From Embiotoca jacksoni (Eukaryota > Chordata > Actinopteri > Embiotocidae), in the NCBI GenBank assembly GCA_022577435.1, contig JAKOON010000014.1, positions 4,366,347-4,430,346 on the forward strand: a stretch of DNA of 64,000 bases, in the 5' to 3' direction. Below are positions 34,630 through 45,182 of the stretch, piece after piece. The notes under the pieces are model-generated. The model made no database searches. It saw only the letters and a program-made list of their open reading frames with translations, and had not been told where the DNA came from. The first letter of the stretch is position 1. The number at the start of each line of letters is the position of its first letter. Position numbers and translations under genes: made by a program.

Positions 34630-34672
34630 CCATGTTGTGTCTTTGTTGTTCCCATGTTGCGTCTTTGTTGTC
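34630..34672. repeat. Tandem duplication of a 22-bp unit
   Basis: CCATGTTGTGTCTTTGTTGT and CCATGTTGCGTCTTTGTTGT lie side by side, differing at one position, with a G-run of 7 just before them (34621-34626). Confidence 0.8.
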
Positions 34673-35132
34673 ATGTGAAACCTGCTCAACCAAATCTGAA
34701 TTTCCCCACTTCCCAGCTGCCTGAATGCACCATCCGCGGCTCTACTGGCATACAAATTCAAACCTGTCGTAAGGGTCCTTTCTCAAGCAGATTAGGGAAT
34801 TTGCTATCTATTTTTAAGAGGGATGGAAAATGATGTTACGTGATTGTTTGGTGTGAGCATGCTATAATTGAAACAAAAGTTAATAAGTAAATAATGCACA
34901 AAATAAGAGAAGGGACATGTTTGGGGAAGAGGAAAGAGAAAGGAAGTGGAGAGAAAGGGTTGTTGAAAAGAAAAGAGAGCGGGGGGGGGGGGGGACCTGA
35001 CTTTTAAAGACGAGACACTGACTGACAGATTGTGTGTCTGCCTGGAGTCACTGATTGCCAGATGTTGCATTAGAAAACATACATTGGAGCACCAATTGCA
35101 CCACCAAGGAGGATCTGCCAAAAATCTTCTGC
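34673..35132. other. Non-coding, purine-rich with G14 run
   Basis: From 34895 to 34995 the plus strand is purine-rich and ends in 14 G (34981-34994). No gene seen. Confidence 0.5.
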
Positions 35133-35516
35133 ATGACTTGCAGGTTGATGCATCAAATGGACAATTTTTTTTTTATCTCGTCACTATTTGAGGTAAACAA
35201 ATTCAGGGGACGTTTCGTGACATTCTTTCTGCCTGAAAACTCTCAAAACCCCGAAATGCGAAGCGCGGATGAGCGAACACTCCAGGATCTGATTTCTTAT
35301 CAGCGCATTTCCATCAGTGGTGCTGGTGATATTTTTGAATGTCAGACAACAAAAAGTCACACTAAACCATATTTTAACTCCTCTGCAACTGATATCAGAA
35401 ACAAATTGAGGTGTTACGTTTACCAAATAATGCGAGTTGCCGACATAAACGATGACAGGTGTTACGATAACAACAGGGAACTTTTCTTAATGTTTATTAA
35501 GCAGACATTTATTTAA
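35133..35516 (+). other. Unrecognised open frame of 127 codons, probably chance
   Basis: ATG at 35133 opens a frame of 127 codons; the frame is open from 35055, but only from a TTG. Content is of ordinary amino-acid composition (for example ERTLQDLISYQRISISGAGD) and matches nothing I know. It includes a phenylalanine stretch from a T-run. The stop TAA at 35514-35516 belongs to the TTAA at the left end of the neighbouring MITE, so the reading frame was closed, or its original end lost, by that insertion. No splice or start context is evident. Confidence 0.2.
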
Positions 35517-35837
35517 AGGGCCAGTGTGTTACATTTCGTGGCATGGAGCAGTGAGTTTGCAGGTTGCAATAAAGTGATAAAAGGAGGATCTATGGTGTCC
35601 ATTAAACTCATAAAACACCTGGAAGTTTAACTGCAGAGTTAGTGTTTAATTTGTCCCTTCTGGGCTATGGTTCAACATGGCGTGCTTTGTGGAAGAGGAC
35701 CTACTACCTACATTGATATGAAGTGCTCATTTTACATTCACGAAACTCGATTAATTATTCACTAATGAAAACATTAGGAATATGAATTCCCATTCCTGCC
35801 AGTAGAGCCCTCTAAAACCTACATACTGCACATTTAA
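35513..35837. mobile_element. TTAA-flanked MITE, about 325 bp
   Basis: Left end TTAAAGGGCCAGTGTGTTAC and right end, read in reverse complement, TTAAATGTGCAGTATGTAGG, form an imperfect inverted repeat with TTAA at both outer edges, which suggests a TTAA target duplication. Interior phrases (TTCTGGGCTATGGTTCAACA, TGGCGTGCTTTGTGGAAGAG, TTCACTAATGAAAACATTAG) match a very abundant percomorph MITE I recall. No coding capacity. TTAA duplication is typical of piggyBac-type elements, among others, but I do not assign the superfamily. Confidence 0.85.
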
Positions 35838-36157
35838 AATGATGTAGTCTGCAGGCCTGTGCTGTCCTCAATAATGCTATTTAAAAATTCTCCTCTGACT
35901 TGATGAAGTTCCTTCAGAGCCACAAAAGACACACAACTGTTTGACGCTCATCATCACCAGTAAATTGCAGGTCAATTGAATGCCCCTTTAATCAAACAAA
36001 TATTACAGCAATGTTGTGTTCTTTGATGAAAGCAAATCACAGGAAACTCATAGTGAATAATAAACACTTTGTTTTTAAAGTAGCTTCAATCTTCAACAAC
36101 AATTTGAGAACAACGAAACGGAATCTGATGCATTATGTCATGCTCACAAGTGTTCTT
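35838..36157. other. Non-coding spacer
   Basis: AT-rich unique DNA with no recognised gene. Confidence 0.5.

Positions 36158-36230
<73 letters not shown>
36158..36230. repeat. (TG)n microsatellite
   Basis: About 36 TG units with one GTGCG near the left end. The 114-codon frame across it reads CVCVCV and is an artefact. Confidence 0.95.
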
Positions 36231-36232
<2 letters not shown>

Positions 36233-37305
36233 AGGTTACAGGCCAGAAAAATGGTCAGCAAATTGATCAAAGTTTTGTCAGAAACCCTCATTTATATTAT
36301 CACTTTGATAAGGCATTTTAAACTTTTCACTTTTGATCCTAATTTGACTTGCTGAGAGAATACTTTGACAAAAACCTATTGTGTATTTGACACGCTGTGA
36401 ATTAAAGATGCAAGAGGGCTTCGGGTCTAAAAGTTTGGACATACTGTACACCCAAAAAGCACCCAAAGAAGAAGAAGGCACCAGAACAGCCAATAACATA
36501 TCCAAAAAAAGAAAAAGAGATAAAGATGTGTTTGAATTGGCGAGTGGGTGGAAGCAGAAGCTTCAGAGAAACACTGCTCTAAAGAAAGAGAATAAATAGA
36601 TGAGTGTTGGGACATAAAGTATTCATGTAAATGATAAAAAGTCTACTGGACTCCTTTACCAGGGAGATATGTTTAGAAAAGAAACAAATCTTAAATCTTA
36701 AAGTAATCATTTGAAGAGCAGCAAGTCGAGAATTATTATAGTTTATCTTCATGAAATCCTAATTTAGCTTTTGACAGTATTACAGGACTGAACAGTGATT
36801 TTCCTGTAGATTGTACAGAGAGCGAGCAGAGATTAAAAGATGGGTGTCAGAGGGGAGAGGCTGATGAGTAAGGACATGCAGTAGAGTGAGGAGGGCGGAT
36901 AAGTAAAGTAGTCGTCTGAGAGAAGGAGAGGAGGACGACTGATAAACGGTGGCGCCAAAGAAAGAGTAAAAAAAAAAAAGGGGGATTCAAATATGTGGAA
37001 GAGAAAGACAAAGAGCAGAGATGGGCAGCCGGAGGAGGATAAAGTGGAGAGGGGCATATGACCGCCTGGCAGGCCTCCAAAGGCTCCCGGCGACAATCCA
37101 GCTGCATCTGAAGGCCACTTCGAAAAAGCTTGCCAGCAGTGCCAACAATACAGGAAGGGGAAAAAAGAGAGAACAATAACAGGAGAAAGTGAAAAATAAA
37201 ATATAAAGCAGCCGGGATGCAGGGAAATGTTTTTTTTTCTCAGAGAAAGGCAACAAACAGGACCAAAAAGACTAAGTAAATACTAAGTAGTTAAAAATAG
37301 GGACC
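36231..37305. other. Non-coding, purine-rich block at 36830-37260
   Basis: No gene seen. From 36830 to about 37020, and again 37130-37260, the plus strand is mostly purine, giving long S-, L- and F-rich minus-strand frames. The intervening 37020-37130 is of mixed composition (CATATGACCGCCTGGCAGGC) and could be a small conserved block. Confidence 0.45.
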
Positions 37306-37725
37306 CAAATGGTTGACTCCGGTGGAGGGATGAGCGTTTTGTGTGAGCCACAGCTAATCAGCTCCCGATACTCCTCAATGATAGTTTCAAAGTCTGGATA
37401 AAGTTGTACGAAGCACAGATTTTACAGTTTACGATTATAGTACAAAAATCAACTATCAGAGGAAAATTGTAACCAAAACAAACTTCACATCTGTCCTACT
37501 CTCAGGCCATTGAAATCAACAGCCAATTCTGTTTCAAATATTAGTCTGGGTCATGAGTTTTGAATCTTTACGCCTTTTCAAATCAACCACGAGGTCATCC
37601 ATGTCTGTTCTGAGAGCAGCGTCGCTGTCCGTGGTGCTGAAAAGCTTGAGGCGAATTCCTGGAGCAACAGGCCTTTCATCTACTCTTCTATCACATCTTT
37701 TGTATACATACAATATACTGTGCAT
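37306..37725 (-). other. Two unrecognised minus-strand open segments, possible decayed coding
   Basis: Segment one (about 37265-37420, minus strand) is open for about 52 codons and includes LYPDFETIIEEYRELISCG, an amphipathic acidic run unlike repeat translation. Segment two (37534-37725, minus) includes FSTTDSDAALRTDMDDLVVD and LKRRKDSK. They lie in the order two then one on the minus strand, separated by about 110 bases with stops. I do not recognise either. They could be a decayed retroposed gene, a transposon piece, or chance. Confidence 0.2.
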
Positions 37726-39055
37726 TTACTTCTCTTTTTTTTTTTTAGATGTAAATCTCATCAGGCTACACATTCCATCTGTCTTTGTACTACTGCACAC
37801 GTTCTGCTCTATTGTATTCATTTTTACAGTTTACAGAAACAGTTGGACTCGCTGGCTGATGTGAGCGCTTAATTTTGTTTCGCTTGGCTGCATGTCTCTG
37901 TGTGCAGGTTTAATAAAAGCCACTTGTAACGAATGAAAAGGATTTAAAGAGTAAAAATGAAAAGAGGTGTAGAAGCATTTCAACGAGATCAAATTATCAT
38001 AGTACCAGAGAGAAGTAAAAAGCATCTTTCTACGCCAAATCGGTCCCTCCAGGATTTCGTGGAGTTTTTTTTGTCATCGTATTGCAGCAGCCTTTCTCGA
38101 AAATTGCGGTGAAATGTATTCAATGTTATTTTTCTCTGCTGCAATGGCAGGAACTGGCAAAAACTGCTATTTAAGGAAGAAAGAGTCACATATAATCAAA
38201 GTCAAAACTGTGCAACTTAACATTTCCCACAAATTCTGTCACTTTGCACATTTTTTCAGTCAACCACGGGACTTGTTTTGATGACGATAGGAGCAAAGTT
38301 TTACTTGGTAAACTTTAATGTGGAAAAAAACTGGAATTTTTAAAAACGGCAACTTCCTATAATATTGTTACAGTACAGGTCAAGTTTGCAGAGACGGGCT
38401 GGTTCAAAGCCTGATTGATTGATTTTCTAAAAAGAAAAACATCATCGTCATCAATGTTTTTTTTTTTTTTTTACATCATACCCAGTACAGTCTTGGGTTG
38501 TTTCCCGTAAACCTGTTTTCTGTGACTCACACTGAATCCTTCGATTGCAAGAATAAACCACTAGATAGAGAAGTATTTACTAAATGTCAATACTTTGAAT
38601 AAAAATGCTGACCTTAAGTTGTGTCAAAAACAAGCTTTTATCTAGTAAAAATATTCAGCAATACAACTAAGAATAGATTTATTTTTTTCAGATGTGTATT
38701 GCAGTTGTCTACTCCTGCAGGTGATGCAGGTAGGCACCGTGAGCTTGTTATTCTCTGATCTTTTTCATGGTGAGTTTGTGTACCAAGCTTTTCAGTTGTA
38801 AATGTAAAATGTGTGAATAAGAATGCTTCAGGATCAACGTAGACTTCAGATGCTGTTGAGAGGGCGCTTGTCCTCCCGCCTTCTTTCGCAAATCCTTAAG
38901 TTGTCTCTCTCTCTCTCGCTGTACGGAATCTATAGATCAGGAAGTGTTGTTAAAAAATAAGCAGCAAACTCCATCGTCTCGTGTCTTGCCCGACTGCAGG
39001 ACCAACAAAGAAGCCAAAGACAAAAGCCCGTTGGCATTTTAAAATGTTCCCTGTC
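37726..39055. other. Non-coding, no gene seen
   Basis: AT-rich unique DNA. T-runs lie at 37736-37746 and 38457-38472, and a (TC)n of six units lies at about 38905-38918. Confidence 0.5.
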
Positions 39056-39230
39056 ACTTTCCACAGAATAATGGTTGCAGGAAATATCCCTCCCATGGGG
39101 CTTTATGATAATAGGCCCATATGTGCCGGGTGCGGTGACGGTAATTAATTGCTACACAAAACTTGCGAGGTCGCTCTGCGGAGTACAGCGACCTCCAGAC
39201 ATGAGTGCAATGACACTGGATTTTTTTTTT
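39056..39230. promoter_or_regulatory. Candidate conserved non-coding block (unproven)
   Basis: Mixed-composition, repeat-free sequence with phrases such as CCCATGGGGCTTTATGATAA and GTGACGGTAATTAATTGC, including a palindromic TAATTA homeodomain core. The profile is enhancer-like; no alignment is available to confirm it. It directly precedes a G-rich block (39230-39290) and the polypurine tract. Confidence 0.3.
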
Positions 39231-39429
39231 AGAGGGGGGAGCAGCGTTGTGGGGAAGACTGGGAGGGGCTGGACCGGTGGGGGTGGGAGATTAGTGAGCA
39301 ATTTGACCTTTCCCATAAGGCACCAGCTCATCGCCGCGTTCCTTTTGTCACCAGATTAGAGAATTGAAATGCAGTGGGAGGTCAGATGGGGATTTACCGC
39401 TCAGTCCCCATCTCCAACTCTTCTTTGTG

Positions 39430-39929
39430 GTCTTGTCACCGTCTGAGATACGGAAAGGAGGAGAGAGGATGGAAGGGAGGAGAAAAATGGGGGATGGAGG
39501 CGAAGGACAAAAAAAGTCAAAAAAGGTGGAGGAACGCGGACGAAAGGAAAGTGTGAAGGACAGAAGGGGGGACAGCGAGTCGAGCGAGAGGATGGTGACA
39601 TAGACGAGAGGAGATCGGGAGAAAGTGGGAGTGAACAGGTGAAGAAAAGAGGAGGGGAGAGCCAAAAGAGATATGAGGCAGAGCCAGGAGGAAGGGTGTG
39701 ATATAAAGATGATGAAAGGGGAGAGTGAATGGAGACGGATTAATGACGGAGAGAGGAAAAAAAAGAAAGAAAGAGGGAAAACAGTGTGAGGCGGAGACAC
39801 ATTCAGATGAACGGACGGAGAGGTGAGAAAAGATGGGAGAGAGCTTTGATGGTGACAAATGAAAGCAAGTGAGAAAAGGATGCAGTGGTGAGGAAAGAGG
39901 TGTCGAGAGTGCCAACAGAAGCCAGTGGG

Positions 39930-39930
<1 letters not shown>
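39430..39930 (+). repeat. Polypurine tract of about 500 bp
   Basis: The plus strand is A and G with only scattered pyrimidines for about half a kilobase, without a fixed period. The minus-strand frames of 207 and 155 codons here are rich in S, F, L and H and result from the absence of TAA/TAG/TGA in pyrimidine-rich sequence. Long purine tracts can form triplexes and stall polymerases. Confidence 0.8.

Positions 39931-39961
<31 letters not shown>
39931..39961. repeat. (GTT)n microsatellite
   Basis: About 10 GTT/TTG units; read on the minus strand it gives the N or Q runs seen in neighbouring frames. Confidence 0.95.
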
Positions 39962-41777
39962 GACTCGACAAAAACGAAACTCATGAACCTGCTCCGAGCT
40001 CTAAATACTGTATATAAAGGAAGAAATCATTGATCACATCTCCAGTTTCGGGGCACTTGATGATATTAAAGCATCGTCGTGTACTGGAAGCTGCTCACTA
40101 ACATGCACATTCTTATGTGAAGACAGAAGTGTCCAGAAACTTTCGACGTGAAAGGTAGAAACAAACATCCGCAGCTTCGTACGTCTTTCAACAAGAGTCC
40201 TAAAATTTGGGGAAATGAATGTTGAGTGACATCAGTTTTGTGAGTCCACTGCCAAATGTCAACCGACTAACACCACCAGCTGACCCAGACTGGACAGGTT
40301 TATCAGGACTCGGTCCTGGAAGTTTGAGAGGGCTAACTGGAAACTGTCACAGTTTAGTCTGCTGGCAGCCATTAAACAGCCTATTAACGTTTTTGCACTT
40401 CGGTTTTGGTATGGATTACGCAAACAAGGGATAATTTGTTAATTAGAAAGCTGAAGCAGTGCATGGAGATGGATTTTGCCTCCTTGGGATCGAGCCAGGC
40501 TCGCTGTTCCCCGTCCCCCCGCCACCCCCCTCCGTGTCTGGTCTTTGTGCCACGTTGGCTCGAGCCTTATATTTATCATGAAGACATGAGTGTCGAATCA
40601 AATTTGGCAAGAATTATTTTTGCCAAAGTGTCGCTTCAACACTCAGAAACACTCTCACTGTCAATGTGCAGATTTGAACGCACGCATGCCGTATTTCTTG
40701 CAAGAAAGATGTCTCCCAGCCTGATCGCAGATGTACCGAACCGAACAGAAAACTGTAGTGGGCGTTCACATAAATACTGCCTCTCGAAACCTTGAACAAG
40801 AAATATGATTTTGTTTTTGTGTCTCTTTTCTCGATTTTTTTGTTGCCGTAAGAACGACTATCATTTTGCAAGCTATATTATCTCTGCACTTCCTGTAGCG
40901 GAAACTCGACAGCATCACCTTAAAATAAGGTACGATGGAGCAAGAAACATCTCTAAAAAGAAACCACAGTTGTGTTTTAGAAGTTCAGGGTAAACAATTT
41001 AAACTATCTGTAAAAGGAATTATTTATCAAATAAAATGCTTCATTTCATGGATGATTTTGTTGCACTAGCGGTGCATTTATTCAATAACGTGTTTTTTTG
41101 CTTTTGTGTTGAGGTTACGATTTCTTCAGGACTTTGTTATCTGGCATCGTAAAGCTGAAAACAATTTCTCTTTCCTTGAAAAATTCCTATCTGACAAAGA
41201 GATCGGTACAAATTCAACATTTACTTGCACAGAAAAATGACCCTCTGTTTGTTTCAACATCAGCAAGTTGAATTCGGAAGCTCACTGTAGATGTGTAAAT
41301 GTGCGCAAACGTGTCTCGGGGATATATTTTAACGATCTAAATCTGCGGTATAAAGTGCGTTGAAGACGTGTCCAAACCCGCTACTGCTAGTTTAACGGCG
41401 AAGAATCTGAGCGCATGATTCAAATCGGTGACGACTGAGTCCGTCAGAAACCCGCGAAGACACTTGCGTTGCTGGATGCAACGGAGAGCCCTCAGAGTTC
41501 AAGTGTGATACTGCGAAACAGCAAGGTGCTCAGTCACAAGAGGCAGCACTGCAGGTGCCAAACCGTCGGCGTTGGCGACCTGATCGTCTTCAGCCGCGTC
41601 TCGATCTCTCGAGAACGGAACAAAGAGTAGAGGTCTCGGAGGACTTCCATGCAAAGTGAGTCAAAAGAAGGAAACCTCTTCGGTCCCGCTGAACCGTGGA
41701 CGATGGACGACTTTCACTGTTTAATTTTGATCAATACATAAATAATAATAAAATATTTTAAAAAAATGATGAGGTGA
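39962..41777. other. Non-coding, CpG-richer at 41270-41720
   Basis: No gene seen. The 129-codon frame at 40406-40795 is unrecognised. From 41270 to 41720 CpG dinucleotides are frequent compared with the flanks and no repeat is recognised, so this could be a conserved or unmethylated block, or the start of an older insertion. Confidence 0.4.
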
Positions 41778-41985
41778 TTAAAGGGGAACTCCACCAATTT
41801 TACACGTGACAGGTTTACTTGTCACGACAAAACCTGTGAAAACAGCTCTCTAACTCGGGTACTGCAGCAGCTTTGTCAAGTCAGAGGAAATGACCCCGAA
41901 GTCAAAGTGATGTCATCACGGCTATCACAGACTTGGGACTTGAAACCCTGGGGAAGTGCAGGATCCAGTGTTTGACATTTCTTTT
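41778..41985. mobile_element. MITE fragment, left end intact
   Basis: Begins TTAAAGGGGAACTCCACCAA then TTTTACACGTGACAGG, the left end of an abundant percomorph MITE as I remember it. Further in are GTGATGTCATCACGG and GGGACTTGAAACCC. The matching right end (a reverse complement of GGGGAACTCCACC) is not found within several hundred bases, so the copy appears truncated. The right limit is a guess. Confidence 0.65.
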
Positions 41986-43449
41986 GACGTGTCTTTCTCA
42001 AAGTCTTTTCAACATCCTGATAATTCAAAACTCATTTGTAACATCAACCTTTTAAGAACATGAATATTTGCATTTAAATGAAGAATTCAAAAGATACCTT
42101 TTCATAGTTCGTGCTCTCCTTTCCATCCCCGACAACAAACTAATCCTCCCTTTAAATGTGTGCATTTATTAACTGATGATGAAGCTCGTCAGCTTTTCTG
42201 CAGCTCACGCCAGACTCGTGTAAAGGCCGCTACATATCTGTGAAAAGTACAATATATTAAAATGCGCATACAGAACGAAAACGCGGAGCTGTTCGAGTGT
42301 TTCAATAAGCAGAAGTTCAATTTGAAGCCAGCAGCCGATATCACGTATATGAACTCTCGATCACGTAAAAGACGGTCGGCCACGAGAGTCTTAATTAACA
42401 GCGGCCAGGAGAGTCCGTCGCTTTCAGCTGCGGCTCTGAACGCTTTTGATTTAACATTTTGTGAGGACGCTGTACATGAATGTGTGTGATTCATTTTGAA
42501 ATGTGAATTTGTCACTTGCAACCAAAGAAATTTGAATCTCAACGAGCGAGTAGAGTTTTGCTCAGAAGATTTAGTTTGACCTCAGTATAAAAAGCCAGAT
42601 GATACATTTTGATAAAAAATAATTTTTTTTAAAAAAGAAATCACCCATACAGGTAAGAAAATCATCAAAAGCCTTACGAGAGGTCATCAACATTACTTCA
42701 CACACGATGCTGATGAGTTTTTCTGCTTCCGTCACCCCTCTATTGCTGGTTTTTCATCATTTGCTCTGAAATCTGGCGAGGCCGCGTTGGTGGTTCGTTA
42801 AGTGCCCTTAATCATGAAGAAAATGAAAGAAAAACAGACGGACATGAACAACTCATGCGACAAATTTGAGGATAAATGTGAAAAAAGGATAATACTGTCA
42901 CATTCTGCCGGAGCTGAAGGAGAGAAATAGAATAAACAGTAAATAGGTTTGATCCAGAAACAGAGCGGTTTGGATCGATATCCATATCAGGGCCGGTGGA
43001 TGATTTTATGTTTTCAACAGAACACTGTCTTTGGTCTGTGATTTCTTCACTTTCTTTACTTTATGTCTTGGGATCTTTTGCATCAGTTCTCAAGTGTTTT
43101 TTTTTTTTTGTATCATTAGATATTCCGTCAGTGTTTGGGCTTTCAAACACTGTTGAATGAGAAATTAGTTCATTCCAAGGGATTTGCCAAAATCGGTGGA
43201 AGAATAAAAAAATAAAAAATCACCAGCGATCTGTCGCCTGCAGTTCCGTTTTGGTGGATTTAACACGCTTTTGACCTTTTTAAGAAAACTGGAAGCCAGA
43301 TAGTTCATAATGAAGACATGAATGAGATGGCAACACATGGTCCACAAACTCTGATTGTTTTAAGTTTCATGGAAGGCGGTCGGCTATCTGACACGTTAAT
43401 AGTTCGTTATCCAGCTGCAGCGGCGCGCCAGCTGACCCCGCAAGTTCCC
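41986..43449. other. Non-coding, no gene seen
   Basis: Unique DNA. The stretch 42190-42500 has mixed composition, open frames on both strands (75 and 117 codons, neither recognised), and phrases such as GAGTCTTAATTAACAGCGGC. It might be a conserved block. A T-run lies at 43098-43111. Confidence 0.4.
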
Positions 43450-43585
43450 ACGACATCCGGAAGCTTCCAAAAAGTCGGTGAAGATTATCAATCATCCAGG
43501 TCGTGGTCTATCCAAGTGTTATCTGAAGATTTGCTGGAGGTTTTTGACGATGTTTCCCCTCCTGAAAGTACATAATTACATAAAT
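43450..43585 (-). repeat. Teleost dispersed repeat (retroelement tail type)
   Basis: GGTGAAGATTATCAATCATC, CAGGTCGTGGTCTATCCAAG, GAAGATTTGCTGGAGG and GACGATGTTTCCCCTCC follow each other in the order of a common fish repeat that on the other strand reads GGCGAAACGT, ACCTCCAG, CTTCAAGATAAC, GACCACGACCTGGATGA, GAATCTTCAC. I associate it with tails of fish retroelements but cannot prove the class. The open frame here (43318-43575) is a by-product. Confidence 0.5.
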
Positions 43586-44589
43586 AACAACAAAATGAGT
43601 CCGTTAGGGTCAGTTCAGACCAAAGATTTAAAAACTTGGCAACTCCTCGCAACTTTATCGTATGTGACATTTTGAAACCTGACTCTTTACACCAAAGCAA
43701 CAAGATGAGATGGTGTAACATCTCCCACAACTCAATACTTTCGTCATAACTGCTACTTTTTGGGGGGGCTTTTTCATTTCCGGTTATGATTTGAGTTATC
43801 CTAATGGGGATAGTGGTGATGTAACAGCAAAAACATGGAAAAACAAACATACAGGAAGGTTGACAATTTTACGACGCCGGATGGGTGTTTCAGCACAACA
43901 GCGGATTTATACAAATTTGGTGTAAACGTAAAGGTGATCAGTGTTATCTACAAACGTGCATTTCTGATCCATTGAGGAGTCTTCACAAAGTACTGTGATA
44001 CGAATCTTCCAGACCAGAGAGAAGGAGCAGCTGAAGGTTTCGTGACGGTTTACTTTTCTTACAACCAGCTGTGCTGTTCATACTGATTTTTGCCCTGAGC
44101 TTCCTAACAGCGCACGAACGCACCGCGATGAATAATGACATGGACTTGGCTTGTTGACTCAGATTTTAAATCCAAGTGTGACATGAGCCGATATTTTGAT
44201 AGGGTCAAACGTGGGCCAAGGTAAAACAAAACCAAGAAGGAGAAAGTCTGGTGAATTGAGCGAACTTTGTCTCATGTGTTGTGAAAATGAGGTTTCGTTG
44301 ATTTCTGACAATGTTTTAATGTTGTGCTATAGACATGTCATCAGAGAAAGACCACAGGTTTAATTGACAACATTGAAAATTACTACGTAGTATTTCAGTG
44401 AGAGAGTTCTGGGGTCTCGGTGTGAATTAAATTAATTTTGACTGGTGCATTTCCTGCTCTGACATCAAGTCAAAGTCAAAACGTCTGCACTAAAACAAAA
44501 AGTTGATATGTTCGAGAAAGAGAAAAGGAGGTGAGGAACAGTATAAGCGGTGCAGGAGACTCGGCGAAAGAGGTTCAGTCGATATTATA
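43586..44589. other. Non-coding, no gene seen
   Basis: Unique AT-rich sequence. The 120-codon minus frame at 43488-43850 overlaps the repeat and is unrecognised. G-run at 43763-43769. Confidence 0.5.
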
Positions 44590-44790
44590 TATAATATATA
44601 TAGATATATACTGTACTGTATATACTGTGCATTTTATATTTTATAGTTATATTTTTTTACTGCTATTTTAATGCTATTTTATTGCTTTTCTATTGTTCTA
44701 TTATTATCGTATTGCTTCTGTATGCTGCTGTAGTGAAACAATTTCCCCTCGGGGATTAATAAAGTAACTACCTAACCTAACCTAACCTAT
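44590..44790 (+). mobile_element. 3' end of a LINE-type or SINE-type retroposon
   Basis: An AT-rich 3' region with TTTTATTGCTTTTCTATTG is followed by CAATTTCCCCTCGGGGATTA and ATAAAGTAACTA, a signature 3' end of several teleost retroposons. It ends in a short tandem tail (CCTAA units at about 44773-44787), as expected for elements with microsatellite-like 3' tails. No coding sequence of the element is attached; the left limit is uncertain because of a TA-rich stretch (44580-44620). Confidence 0.65.
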
Positions 44791-45121
44791 TGGTGCAGTT
44801 TCTGTTGGTCGCTGACTGAGGTCGATGAACATTCATTATTTGCATTTGCCTCTCCACATTGCACCAAGAAACAAAACAATGTACAATTTCAAATTTGACC
44901 TGGAAGATACGACGTTTTGGAAATGGAACACACACACACACACACACACAATGCACAGAACAAATTAACACATGTTCAGATTTTTTTTGCACAAAATACT
45001 GGCTGGAGTGCAGATGGTAAAACTAATTAATTGCCTTTGGCAAACTCCGGTAGGTCTTTATCTGTTTGCTTCTTACTCCTCTTTGCTCTTATTTAATCTT
45101 TTCCTCGTCTTTCCTTCCTTC
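44791..45121. other. Non-coding spacer with a short (CA)n
   Basis: A CA array of about 11 units lies at 44929-44950. No gene. Confidence 0.6.
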
Positions 45122-45182
45122 ACTCTCCTCTCCTCTCCTCTCCTCTCCTCCTATTATGTGCTGATATATAATCAGCACATAA
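45122..45182. repeat. (TCTCC)n array followed by a perfect 12-bp hairpin
   Basis: Five or so TCTCC units (45122-45149) are followed by TTATGTGCTGAT, a five-base loop (ATATA) and the exact reverse complement ATCAGCACATAA (45154-45182). No gene adjoins it. The hairpin is too short for a typical microRNA precursor. Confidence 0.8.

Noticed and set aside
39348..39984. Minus-strand frames of 207 and 155 codons
   Set aside because: They lie on the complement of a polypurine tract; pyrimidine-rich DNA lacks stop codons and translates to S, F, L and P in several frames at once.
43318..43575. 85-codon frame considered as an exon
   Set aside because: Its right half coincides with a recognised dispersed repeat.
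44773..44787. CCTAA units resembling telomeric repeat
   Set aside because: Only about three units, placed at the 3' end of a retroposon; best read as its tail.
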